NCBI GenBank assembly: GCA_037952775.1
Contig: JBANAY010000004.1
Coordinates: forward strand, 8,556,001 to 8,620,000
DNA length: 64,000 nt
Direction of reading: 5' to 3'
DNA from: Clonostachys chloroleuca
Taxonomy: Eukaryota; Ascomycota; Sordariomycetes; Hypocreales; Bionectriaceae
Shown here: one piece after another, positions 1-12,600 of the stretch
How the letters are laid out: every line of letters begins with the position of its first letter
How positions within the stretch are numbered: position 1 is the first letter of the stretch
The notes under the pieces: model-generated
What the model was told of the DNA's origin: nothing
Seen by the model: the letters and a program-made list of their open reading frames with translations, nothing else
Database searches by the model: none
Translations under genes and position numbers: made by a program

Positions 1-425
1 TCGTAGAATAATACCTCATCAGACCGTGTCTCCTACAATGTGAACGCGCATTAGCAATGGCTGACTGGCCTAGCTGTCGGTCTCGTCAACGTCAGCAAGG
101 GACTTCATTCCAACGCGGAACCGGAAGGGCGCGACAGGATGGGAACCGTGTGGGACGGTGGGACGCAGCAACACTGCCTGCGGACGAAGCGAGATGGAGG
201 AAAGACGGAGTGTAGGGGAGAACAAAAAGTCAAAGATACATCTTCAAGGGGCCGAGGTGGTCGTCAACTTATATAGGGACGAGTCACGTGATAGGGGCGG
301 TAGAAGTGCGGCGGCGGGCGCACCTTGCCTGTTTGGGGGGAGCCGCCAAACCGGAGGGGGAAGCAGCGCATCCGCGATTACTATAGGAAATCTAAAAAAT
401 CAACTCATAACCACCAAACTATAAG
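1..425. other. left flank of ordinary base composition, no supported gene
   Basis: The base mix is balanced here, unlike the AT-rich DNA that follows. An 88-codon open frame at 158-424 has low-complexity content, no recognisable domain and no splice partners, so I do not call it a gene. A CACGTGA element lies near 286. This may be upstream DNA of a gene outside the window. Confidence 0.5.
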
Positions 426-719
426 ACGGATATATATAACCTTTTTAAGACCCACTTTTATCTGAGAGAGCTAGTTAAGCTGATTAGTTGAGTATAGATA
501 TTAGATATCTTATCTTTAAAGCTGAAAGAGATATCTAAGATCTAAGGTCTAGTCTAGGGTAGGTTGGTTATAGGGTAGCTTGGGTATAGGTTAGGCTACT
601 AGAAGTTACTCAGATTTTTCCTGAATTTTCTAGACCCTTATTTAGGCTAATATAGCCTAATAACCTATAAATAACGCTGCTGACGCTCCTAGCCCTAAAG
701 AGGAACTGGAGCCCGCTAA

Positions 720-984
720 GCCGTAGCGGTCATAGGCCTGTAGCCACTGACCCACAGTGGCTGCAACCGCTATTGGCTAGTGATCGTAGTCGCTATCGGA
801 TAGCGGTCTCAATCGCTATTGGCTAGCTGTTACAGGGGATAGCGATCGCTAACCGTTAGTGGCTGCGATCGCTAACAGTTAGTGGCTACGGTCGCTAACA
901 GTTAGTGGTTGCGACCGCTAGGAGTTAGTGGTTGCAACCGCTAACTTATAGCGATACGGTCACTAACTTATAGTGGCTATAGTC
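720..984. repeat. GC-richer minisatellite island with 23-bp period
   Basis: From 847 the word CGCTAAC, or a close variant, recurs at 847, 870, 893, 916, 939 and 962, an exact 23-bp period. Each unit carries a TTAGTGGYTGCGACCGCTAA-like imperfect palindrome. Upstream (720-846) are related TAGCGG/CCGCTA half-palindromes. The words GCCACTGACCCACAGTGGCTG (read with one gap) recur near 23580 in the second island. The segment is clearly less AT-rich than its flanks. No coding function is visible. Confidence 0.85.
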
Positions 985-996
985 TCTCAATTCAAC

Positions 997-3700
997 ATTT
1001 CTTTTACTAGTACTTATACTATATATTATTTTCTTTATTCTATTAAGCTTTCTATTTATTATTTATTTAGCTCTATTTTTTAATTCTAATATTAAATAGT
1101 TCTATAAATAGCTTTTCTATTTCCTTTTACTATTAACTATATTTAACTTTATATTCTTATTATTATTTTTTTATTAGTTAGTTCTAGTTAATTAGTACTA
1201 AGAATATATCTAAGAGCTATTTTTATTTCTATATTCTTTCTAAGATTTATATTATTTATCTTAGTTCTTATTAGAATAAGTTTCTTATTATATTAGATTA
1301 TAGTACTATTAAGGTTATAACTACTATATCTATTTACTATTATAAGTTATTATTTTAGTTTTTTATAATAGTACTTTTAGTTATTAAAGAATTATTTTAT
1401 TTTTCTAATATCTAATAAAATTTTAATTTCTATTAATTCTAATATAGATTTATAAGAGTATCCCTCTACTCTATATAGCTAGTAAACTAGTTTATTAATA
1501 GGTTTATATTTTATAGCTATAATAATCCTAATATTATATTATAGGTTCTTAGTAGTATTAGGTTATAGATAATATTAAATTTCTTTCCTTAGATTTTAAT
1601 TATAAGATAATTAGTTTTAGAGTTAATAATCCTATTATTATATTTAAACTTTAAGCTTTTAATATTTATAACTATATAGGTTTCTTCCTTTTTTTCTATA
1701 GTAAGTAGAGTTAGTTAATTACTACTAGTAAAATATAATTTTCCTATATTTTATAGTTAATAAATATTATAAACTAGTTCTCTTTAATCTTAATGTCTAT
1801 AAAAATATTAAATAAGCTTTCTATTTCTATTACTCCTAGAGTTCTCTAGTTTCTACTATATTATAGCTCTATTATAGATAATTTATATTATTTTTTATCT
1901 AGTTAACTTATTCTTCTATATTTTTATTAGTTCTATCTTTATTAAGCTGGATTTCTATTAGAGTTTAGATTCTCTTCTATTTCTTAATTTCAGCTCTTAT
2001 TTCTTTATTAATCTGTATTTTATCTTCTTTCTTAATAGTTTATTTCTACCTATAGAATCTATATATTTCTTCTTCCTACTTTTAGACTTATTTAAAATAC
2101 TTCTTTATATAGTTAATATTATTATTAATATTCCTTATAATTCTTAGTACTTTCTTTTTTATATCCAGATAGTTTATATAGTTCTAATTATAATATTATT
2201 TAATATAACTACTATATTTATATATAGTATATACTTTATTTTCCTTTTATTTATACTAGAGTTTAATCTTAAAGTTCTAGTAGATTTTATATTTAGAATC
2301 TTAATATAATTTAATATATTATCCCTTTATATTATACTTATAGGGATATTCTTCTAAGTCTTCCTTCAGAATAGTATATAATCTAACTAATAGTTATTTA
2401 ATTATAAATTATTAGGTTTATACTATTATATACCTTAGTAGTATAGTACTAGCTATATATAGAAAGATATTAAAATTAATCTTTTTCTACTAGTATAATA
2501 AGTATTTATAATTATAGTATATAATCTATAATTCCTTAAAATAATCTTCTTTTAAGATATTCTTCTAATATCCTAATATTTATAAACTTCTTAGATTCTT
2601 AATAATATCTACTAGCTATTTTTTATAGACTACTAGCTAGTTATTATTATTAGAGTTCTATTTCTAAATTACTAATTAATAATAAGTATATATCTTATTA
2701 TATTCTATAGTTATTTATTCTTTTACTTTCTAATAATATTTCTTATTATAAATTAAATATAAAGTAAAGTTATTTTTATAGTAAAATACTACTTTATACT
2801 TAGTTATTAGTCTATATTTATAGATATCCTTTTCTTAGTTTTTATACTTTCTTTTAAGCTTTTTAAATTCTCCTCTAATCCTCTTCTAATTATCTTTTAT
2901 AAGATTATATTTCTATTTCTTATTCTTATTTAGAACTTAAGTATAAATAGATATTAGGGTTAGACTAAATCTAGAAAGTATAAGGTTATTAGATATCTCT
3001 TATAAAGTAGTTCTTTATATTATATCTAGGATTTTAATCTTTTTATTAGTTTTCTTAACTACTTCTAACTATTTCTTATTTTCCTTAGTAGGTTTCTAAT
3101 TCTTCTACTTTTTTAGCTTTAGATATTAAAATAAGATATATTTAATTTTATTATAGTTATAGTATTTATATTTTTCTATAACTCCTAGTTTTATAAGCTC
3201 TAAATATATCCTAGATACTATAGATAGTAGTAAAGCTTATTATACTCTATAGTTAGGTTTATTACTAGTTTTAATATAGTTCTAATTATTATATTCTTTT
3301 CCCTTTTATAGCTTCTGTTTATAGATATAGTTATTAATTTATACTACTATAGCTATATATTTAATTAAATTATCTAGTTTATCTATTTTAAAGAGTTAGT
3401 TTTTAACTTTATTTTTAAGCCTATTATAGAATATAGCTTTAAGAGAGCTATTATCCTGATCTAGATAGAATATAATCTCCCTGAACTTAGTAGTATAGCC
3501 TGAGGTAGCTCTAGTCTGTTATAGATCCTTAAGTTCTTTAATAGCTTATTATTTATTATTAATCTTCCTAAAAGCTCCTATAAGTATAATAATAAAGTTA
3601 TTATAGCTTATAAGGATATTAATTATTATCTAATCTCTATCTTCTAGTTTAGCTTTATTATTATATTAGTTATTATTATATCTAAAAGGTGCTCTAACTA
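997..3700 (-). mobile_element. Ty3/gypsy relic, copy A (gag and protease part, truncated)
   Basis: On the minus strand the 3370-3690 part reads as a retrotransposon gag, with a recognisable stretch ending in a DLIKYIAI-like helix, interrupted by stops. The part 997-3349 matches 4544-6885 in inverted orientation, base for base with mainly transition-type differences. It is truncated at 997, before reverse transcriptase, where it abuts the minisatellite island. It is heavily RIP-mutated and cannot encode protein. Its 5' end and LTR, somewhere in 3700-4160, could not be placed. Confidence 0.75.
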
Positions 3701-4162
3701 CCTATAGCAAAAGGCCTGCTATAGCTCTCTAGTTAGGAGCTATAGCAGTATTAGAGCCTATATAGTATAATAGTTATAAAGGAATATCTAGAACTATTAT
3801 TCTATAGTACTAATAAGATATATTCCTATAAATCTAATTCTATTTTTATTTTCCTTAAGTTTTATTAGAAAGAATTTAAAGTAAGCTTAGAATTAGATTT
3901 TAAATATATCTAATTTTTAAATATCTCTAGAGAATAGTCTTAGTAGTATTAGATAAATAATTTCTTCTTAATCTTTCTAATATTTCTTTTTAAGACCTTT
4001 AATATATAGTATAAATTACTTAATTATCTATTAAGTAATTAGTTCCTTAGGAGTATTATTCTGCTAAGTAGGAGTTCCTAAAGTAATTATAATATCTTTC
4101 TTTATTATTATATAGTAGCTAAGATAAGGTAATTAGCTAAATAAAAGTTATTAATATATAAT

Positions 4163-4402
4163 AGTTAGATTAACTTATACTAAATAGGGTTTAGAGTAGG
4201 CTAAGGTTAAACTAATTAGAGTATTATTCTAAGTAGTATAATTAGATTATTTTAAGCTATATAATATAAGTTACTATTAATATATAAGTATTATAGAGCT
4301 AGTAATAATAGAGGTATAGATAATATTATAATAGAGTTATAACTATATTAATAACTATCTAAAAGAGTATTCTATTTAATAAAATAAATATATATATATA
4401 TT
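4163..4402 (+). repeat. about 235-bp repeat, inverted partner at 20112-20343
   Basis: This sequence matches the reverse complement of 20112-20343 over nearly its whole length. Shared words include GAGTATTATTCTAAGTAGTA and CTATCTAAAAGAGTATTCTA. The copy here is more AT-rich; its partner keeps C and G at many sites, as if mutated less. It could be a solo LTR or the end of a larger element. The family is unknown. Confidence 0.75.
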
Positions 4403-4543
4403 CTATATAGAGTATTAGGAGTATATTACTCCTAGTTACTCTTAGTAATACTGTATATAGAGTATATTACTCTAAGTACTTCTAGATCTAAGGTAGGCCT
4501 ATATATAATATATATAACCTATTAGGGAGGTCTTTATTTATAA

Positions 4544-7500
4544 TATAGTAGTATAAATTAATAACTATATCTATAAATAAAACTATAAAAGGGAAAAGAA
4601 TATAGTAGTTAGAACTATATTAGAACTAATAAATCTAACTATAGAGTATAATAAGCTCTACTACTATCTATAGTATCTAGAATATATTTAGGGCCTATAG
4701 AGCTAGAAGCTATAGAGAAATATAAATACTATAACTATAATAAGATTAGATATATTTTATCTTAATACTTAAAGCTAAAGAAATAGAAGAATTAGAAACC
4801 TACTAAGGAAAGTAAGAGATAGTTAGAAATAATTAAGAAAACTAATAAAAAAATTAAAGTCTTAGATATAATATAAAGATCTACCCTATAAAGAATATCT
4901 AATAACCTTATACTTCCTAGGTTTAGTTTAATTCTAATATCTATTTATATTTAAGTTCTGGATAAGAATAAGAAATAGGAATATAATTTTATAAAAGATA
5001 ATTAGAAGAGAATTAGAGAAGAATTTAAAAAGCTTAAAAAAAAATATAAAAACTAAGAAAAGAATATTTATAAATATAGACTAATAACTAAGTATAAAAT
5101 AATATTCTACTATAAAAATAACTTTATCTTATATTTAATTTATAATAAGGAATATTATTAGGAAGTAAAAGAATAAATAACTATAGAATATAATAAGATA
5201 TATATCTATTACTAACTAGTAATTTAGAAATAGAATTCTAATAATAATAACTAGCTAGTAGTTTATAGAAAATAGCTAGTAGATATTATTAAGAACTTAA
5301 AAAGCTTATAAATACTAGAATATTAAAAGAATATTTTAAAAGAAAACTATTTTAAGGAATTATAGATTATATACTATAATTATAAATACTTATTATACTA
5401 GTAGAAAAAGGTTAATTTTAATATCTTTCTATAGCTAGTACTATACTACTAAGATATATAGTAATATAAATCTAATAATTTATAATTAAATAACTATTAG
5501 TTAGATTATATACTATTCTGAAGGAAGATTTAGAAAAATATCCTTATAAGTATAATATAGAGAGATAATATATTAAATTATATTAAGACTCTAAATATAA
5601 AATCTACTAGAACTTTAAGATTAAACTCTAGTATAAATAAAAAGAAAATAATATATATACTATATATAAATATAGTAGTTATATTATATAATACTATAAT
5701 TAAAACTATATAAACTATCTAGATATAAAAAAGAAAGTACTAAGAATTATAAGAGATACTAATAATAATACTAACTATATAAAAAAGTATTTTAAATAAG
5801 TCTAGAAGTAGGAAGAAGAAATATATAGATTCTATAGATAGAAATAAACTATTAAGGAAGAAAATAAAATATAGACTAATAAAGAAATAAGAGCTAAAAT
5901 TAAGGAATAGAAAAGAACTCTAATAGGAATCTAACTTAATAAAGATAAAACTAATAAAAATATAGAAGAATAAGTTAACTAGGTAAAAAATAATATAAAC
6001 TATTTATAATAGAGCTATAGTATAGTAGAAACTAGAGGACTCTAGGAGTAATAGAGATAGAAAGGTTACTTAATATTCTTATAGATATTAAGATTAAGAG
6101 AAACTAGTTTATAGTTTTTATTAATTATAGAGTATAGGAAAATTATATTTTACTAGTAATAATTAATTAATTCTGCTTATTATAGAAAAGAAAGAAAGAA
6201 ACTTATATAATTATAAATATTAAAGGTTTAAAATTTAAATATAATAATAGAATTATTAACTTTAAAACTAATTATCTTATAATTAAAATCTAAGGAAAGA
6301 AATTTAATATTATTTATAATCTAGTACTACTAGGAACCTATAATATAATATTAGAGTTACTATAGTTATAAAATATAAACTTACTAATAGACTAGTTTAT
6401 TAGCTATATAGAGTAAAGGAATACTCTTATAAATCTATATTAGAATTAATAGAAATTAAAATTTTATTAGATATTAGAAGAATAAGATAATTCTTTAATA
6501 ATTAGAAGTACTATTATAAAAAACTAAAATAATAATTTATAATAATAAGTAGATATAATAATTATAATCTTAATAGTATTATAATTTAGTATAATAAGAA
6601 ACTTATCCTAATAAGAACTAAGATAAGTAATATAAATTTTAAAAAGAATATAAAAATAAGAATAGCTCTTAGATATATTTCTAGTACTAATTAACTAGAA
6701 ATAACTAATAAAGGAATAATAATAAGAATATAAAGTTAAGTATAATTAATAGTAAAAAGAAATAAAAAAGCTACTTATAAAACTATTTAATATTAGAATT
6801 AAAGAATAGAGTTAAATAAATAATAAATAGAAAGCCTAATAGAATAAAGAAAATAATATATAGTATAAATACTAATAAAAGAAATATCTAAAATAGAAAG
6901 AATATCTTAAGAATATTCTATAGAAATATAATTATTTTAAAAAGATATTATTTATAGAAGAATTTAAAATAGAGTTATTAGAATATAGCTAGTAGGATTA
7001 TAAAATCTCTATTATTAAAGAAAAGGAACTAGATTTCTATAAACTATATAATCTTATAGAACCTTAGTTATAGATACTTTATAAATATATTAATAATATA
7101 TTAGTAAGAAGCTATATATATTTATTAATTTATCTATAGAATACTCTATAATATTTATATTAAAAAAGAATAATAAACTCTATTTAGTTATTAACTATAA
7201 ATAGCTAAATAAGATTATATATAAAGATAGAATACTTTTATTACTAATTATTAAATTTAGAGACTAACTATAGAGTAAATAGTAGTTTATAATATTAGAC
7301 TTAAAAGAAGCTTATAATTTAATATAAATTAAAAAAGAAGATAAATAGAAAATAGTATTTAGAATAAAGTTTAGCTTTTATAAATATTTTATTATATCTT
7401 TTAGACTAATAAATATATCTATAATATTCTAATAAATAATTAATTAAGTATTTCAGAAGTATTTTAATATCTTTATAGTTATTTATCTTAATAATATATT

Positions 7501-9457
7501 AATATTTTCTAATAATCTGGAAATATATAAAAAATATATCTATAAAGTCTTAGAGAAACTAGAGAAAGTAAAACTCCTTATAGAACTAGAAAAAAGTTTT
7601 TTCTATATATAGGAAATTAACTTTCTAAAATATACTATTTAACTAAATAAAATATAAATAGAATAAGATAAAATTACTATAGTTAAAAACTAGAAAGAAC
7701 TAAAAACTATTAAGAAAGTATAAGCTTTTCTTAGATTTATTAATTATTATTAATAATTTATTAAGAACTATAGAAAAATTACTATATCTTTATATAATAT
7801 TATAAAAAAAGAAAATTAAATTCTAATAGAATAATAAATAATATAAAGTATTTTATAAAATTAAGAAATATATACTTTCAGAACCTATATTATAGATATT
7901 TAACTCTATAAGGAAAGTAGAACTTAAAACTAATACTTTAAATTTTATAATTAGTATATAAATTAGCTAAAAGAATAATAAAAGGAAGTTATACCCTATA
8001 GCTTTCTATTTAAAGAAGCTATATAGTATAGAACTTAATTATTCTATCTATAATAAGGAATTTATAGCTATTATATATATATTTAAAGAATTTAAATACT
8101 ACTATCTAGAGATATAATATAAGATTAAGATATATATAGATTATAAGAATATTTAATATTTTATTATAATCTAATAATTTAATAGGAGATAAATATATTA
8201 TACTAAGTATTTATTAAAATTTAATTATAAAATTATATATTAAAAAGGATTAGAAAATAGAAGAGCTAATACTTTTAGCTAGAAATCTAAATATAAATAA
8301 ATAGTTCCTAGGATAAATAAGTAATTATTTACTATAAATAATAAGGGATATTTAGTATAGAAAACTTTAGGTATTATACTAAAAGAAATAATATATATAA
8401 AAGTCTAAATAGATATTATACTAGATATAAAGATAATATAATAAGATATAAGAATAGTACTTATTAAAGAAATTTATAAATACCTACTCTTAGAATATTA
8501 AGAGATTAAGAAAATATTTAATAGAATAAGATAATATTATAATTACTCTAGTTTATAAAAGAATATATAAACTATAGTTTCAGAATATAATACTTATATA
8601 TAAATTAAGTTAATAAGATATAAACTCTATAAAGAACTTAAACTAGTATAAGTACTAGAAAGACTATAGTAATTAATATTCTTTAACTATATTACTAAAT
8701 TACTATTATTAATAGAATCTATAATAAAGATATAATATAATAGTATCTTAGTTATTATTAATAGACTTATAAAATATAGATATTTTATTCTATATAAGGA
8801 AGTAAGCTCTATAGAAGATCTTATATACTAATTCTTATAATATATAGTTAGTTACTATAGATTATCTAAAGAAATAATTTTAGATAGAGGGATAATATTT
8901 ACCTCTAAGTTTTAATAATTATTACCTATAGTATAGATTATATATAATAATTTAATATAAAAATCTACTTAACTTATATCTATATATATAAACTATAGTT
9001 ATAAATTAAAATTCTAAAATTAATAAGTACTTAATAAACTAGATATATCTACTACTATACTTATAAAAGAAATATTATATTTATTATATATAGAAATAAA
9101 AATAGAACTAGAATTTATTTAAGAAAGAATAAAAAAATATTATAATAAAATAAAATTAAAGAAATTAATCTTAAAGAAGAGAGATAAAGTCTATTTACTT
9201 TATAAAAATATTATAATAATATAACTAAGTAATAAATTAGATTATAAAAAACTTAGACTATTTAAAATTAAGAATAAAAAATTAAATACTAATTATAAAC
9301 TATTACTACTAGATATAATATATATCTATCTAGTTTTTTATATCTTATTACTTAAAAAAGTACTAGAAAATACTCCAGATTAAAACTATTTAATTAAGAT
9401 CTATAAAGAAGAATATAAGCTAGAAAAAATACTAAAGAAAGAAGTTAGAAATAGATA
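4544..9457 (+). mobile_element. Ty3/gypsy relic, copy B, left part (gag end to chromodomain start)
   Basis: Plus-strand frames show, in order, a CCHC knuckle-like segment near 4715-4760, an aspartic-protease-like region (about 6080-6350), a gypsy reverse transcriptase at about 7050-7650 with LVINYK, LDLKEAYNLI and YLNNILIFS standing for the usual motifs, an RNase H-like region (about 7850-8300), integrase (about 8590-9200) and the start of a chromodomain (EEYKLEKIL). Stops and A/T substitutions run throughout, so it is dead. It begins abruptly at 4544, inside gag compared with copy A, and continues at 19192 beyond a nested insertion. Confidence 0.85.
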
Positions 9458-9462
9458 AATAT
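9458..9462. repeat. target-site duplication AATAT (left)
   Basis: The five bases AATAT lie immediately left of the left LTR, and the same five lie immediately right of the right LTR (19187-19191). Five-base duplications are usual for Ty3/gypsy integrases. Confidence 0.85.
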
Positions 9463-9691
9463 TATTATACTCAAAACTAGCTGTAACCAGCCTGGGCGTT
9501 ATTAATAGGTTCTGGATTATTAGCTACAGGGTAGCTGGGTTATAATAGGTTATAGTTAAAGCCTATAATTATAATACCTTTACTTATATATAAGATAATA
9601 TAATTCTTAAGGCTTAGATTCTCTTCTATTTATTAGCTATTTCTAGCCCTTTTATAGGGGGCTCTATATAGCCCCTGTTTATAGTATAATA
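9463..9691 (-). repeat. left LTR of nested element (3' LTR in element orientation)
   Basis: It starts TATTATAC and ends GTATAATA, a perfect 8-base terminal inversion. It matches 18958-19186 in direct orientation with scattered C/T and G/A differences. Normal LTRs start TG and end CA; TA...TA here is what CpA-to-TpA change on both strands would leave. Confidence 0.9.
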
Positions 9692-12600
9692 AGTACTATA
9701 GATAAAAGAAAAAATACTACTACCCTTAGTAGCCTAGCTATATTCAGCCTGCTTTATTAATAAAAAAGAATTAACTAGAGGTAAATTAGCTATTATATAA
9801 TTACTATATATTATCCTATAAAGAAAATATTTAGTTACTTTATTCTATCTTTAGTAATTATATACCTATATCTGATTTTTTTCTATCTGTTCTTATATTT
9901 ATTTTTACCTATACCTGATCCGGTCTATACTTTTTATTATAGTAGGTACTACTTTCTTCTATTTTTATTCTATCTCTAAGTTCTACTATTTATTCTACTA
10001 TTCTACAGATTTCCCTATATCTGTTTCCAGCTTATACTTAGCTGGAGTTCTTAGCTATATAGCCAGCTTTCCTACTACTACCTTAGCTGGTATTTTCTTA
10101 AATAGTATTTTCTTAAATAGTATTTTAGTAGCTAACTTTACCTTCTTTCTAGTAGCTAGAGTCTTAGATAGAGTTATATTAACTCTGTCTGCCTCTAACT
10201 CTAACTCTTCCTTATTAAAAAGTAATTACAGGGCTTTATACCCTAATTAAGCTTATTTATCCTTAAGGATAGCTTCCTTAAGTATATTAACCTTGAGCTA
10301 AAGAGCTGTATTACTCTTATTTAATATCTTATTATTTTCCTCTAGAGCTATATTACTTTCTTCTAGAGTTATCTTACTTTCCTCTAGTTTATTAAGATAA
10401 GTATTAAGTTCTTTAACTATCTTCTTAAAGAGTTTATTAAAGTTCTAATTAACTATTTTATAGTTAGATATCTCTACTTTCTATCTAAGGTTTTTATTAA
10501 TATATCTTATATATATTTCTTAGATATAGATAGCTTAGGCCTCAGCCTCCAGTATTTAGCTAATAATTATTAGGTCTATATAGCCTAAAAATATAAGTTT
10601 TACTACTATCTAGCTATTAAAGGAGTATAGGTTAATAAACTAAAGAGCTAAGATTTTAATTTTTACTAGTAGTTAGTTATTAGGATCTTTAGTACTTTAT
10701 CTATTTATACTATATTTACTTTTATTATAAATATAAGTTTTAATAGCAGTATCTATCTACTGCTTAATATATCTAATAAAGGTGCTTTTACTAATATAGT
10801 CCTTTTAGTTAGTAGCTAGCTTTAATTCCTTTACTTTAGTAATTTTATTCTAAATCTATTTAATTTTATTTTCTATCTTATAAAATTCTTCTATAAGGGG
10901 ATAATTAGATTTCTCAGGTTCTTAGATATTCTTAAAGCTAGCTATAATATAGTTAAGTACTAAGATATTAAGAGACTCTATATTACCTTTAACTTAGTAG
11001 TAGTTAAAATATATATTCTAATAGGGTATTTTATTATCCTAGTTATATATAACTATTTAGTCTGTATAATAGCTATAATTTTCTATAGTTATTAGATACT
11101 CCTTACTATTACTCTTATTATCTTTAGCTATAGATATTTTACCTTTATTTAAAGAGTTAAATTCTATCTCTATATCAGATAAGATTTTAACTATTTTTAA
11201 CTTTAATATAATAGGTTTTTCCTTAATAGCTTTCTTAGTAGCTAAATTAGATATTTTAGAGTAGGATTTCTTATTTATTATAGTTAGAATATCTTTATCC
11301 TTATTATTATATTCTACTATACCCTGGTTATCTATTTCTTTAAAAGGGTTCTCTTCTTCTTCAGAGAGTATAAGTTTTATCTTCTTAGTAGCTAATAATA
11401 GAGTAATCAGAGTTAAGGCCTTCTCTTTAGCCTGCTTAGCCAGGGTATAGAGGTTTTCTTCTATATTCTTATAGATTATAGACCTAGTATTTTTACTAGA
11501 TATTATAGTTAACTTTCTTCTATATATAGCAGGTTCTAGAGTTAGTAATTATTAAAGTTCGAGGAATAGATCTTTAGCTTACTATAAGATTTTAATAGAT
11601 ATTATAATATAGTTTTACTATAACTTATTCTTCTTTAACTATTCGAAGTATTCGGAGATAGAGTAAGAGAGATCTTTATAACTGAATTCAGCTAGGTTCT
11701 TAGTAGCTACTTTAATAAGTAGTATATAGTTTTCTTTAATTCTTTTATTAAATAGATATTTAGTAAGTATTACTATAATCTTCTTAAACTTATACCCTAA
11801 GTAAGGCTTTTAAGTACTTCTAAAGTTAGATATATAGAGGCTAAGGTTATATATTATAAACTCTATAAAAAGAAATCTAGCTAATTTTCTAATTAGAGAG
11901 AATATTAGCTTAAAGTCTTTACTTATTAGGGTTCTGATCTTAATATAGCTAGATTTAGTTATTAAGAGTTAAGTAAGAAGTAAAAAAATAATAAGTATAC
12001 TTTTTATATATAGAGGAGTTATTAGAATTACCTAGACTACTTTATATTTAATATATTAGGTTTATTATTATCTACTAGCTACTAATAGCTACTACTTTAT
12101 AAGCAGGTTCTCTATATTATTTAGTAGCAGACTTTATCTATAGATAGGCCAGATACTATACTAGTATATAGACTCAGTCTTCTTACTAAAGAATACTTTA
12201 GGCTTACTAGTTTTATAATCCTAGAGCAGATCTTAAGTACCTTCAGCTAGATCTCTTTCCTTAATTTAGAAATTATCTTTACTTCCCTAGTCTTTCTAAT
12301 AAACTAGATATTTAACTTACTTATAATAACTCCTAGCTCTCTTATAGTTAAGTATATATTTAACTTTATATATATTATCTACTTTCTTACTTAATTTAAT
12401 TAGGCTAGGTTCTAATAGTTCTCTACTATAGGGATCTTTTTCTTAAGCTAGCTTTTATAGCTATATAGTTAATACTACTGGGTATACCTTATAGTACTCT
12501 GGTAAGTTTAACTTAACTACCTATAGGTAAACTACTTCTAAGACTTTCTATAGATTAGATCTAGTTAGAGACTACTTCTTCTTTAGGTTTCTAGGTAACT

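Noticed and set aside
720..984. CRISPR-like array because of the regular 23-bp spacing
   Set aside because: Units are contiguous without unique spacers and the host is a fungus; it is a minisatellite.
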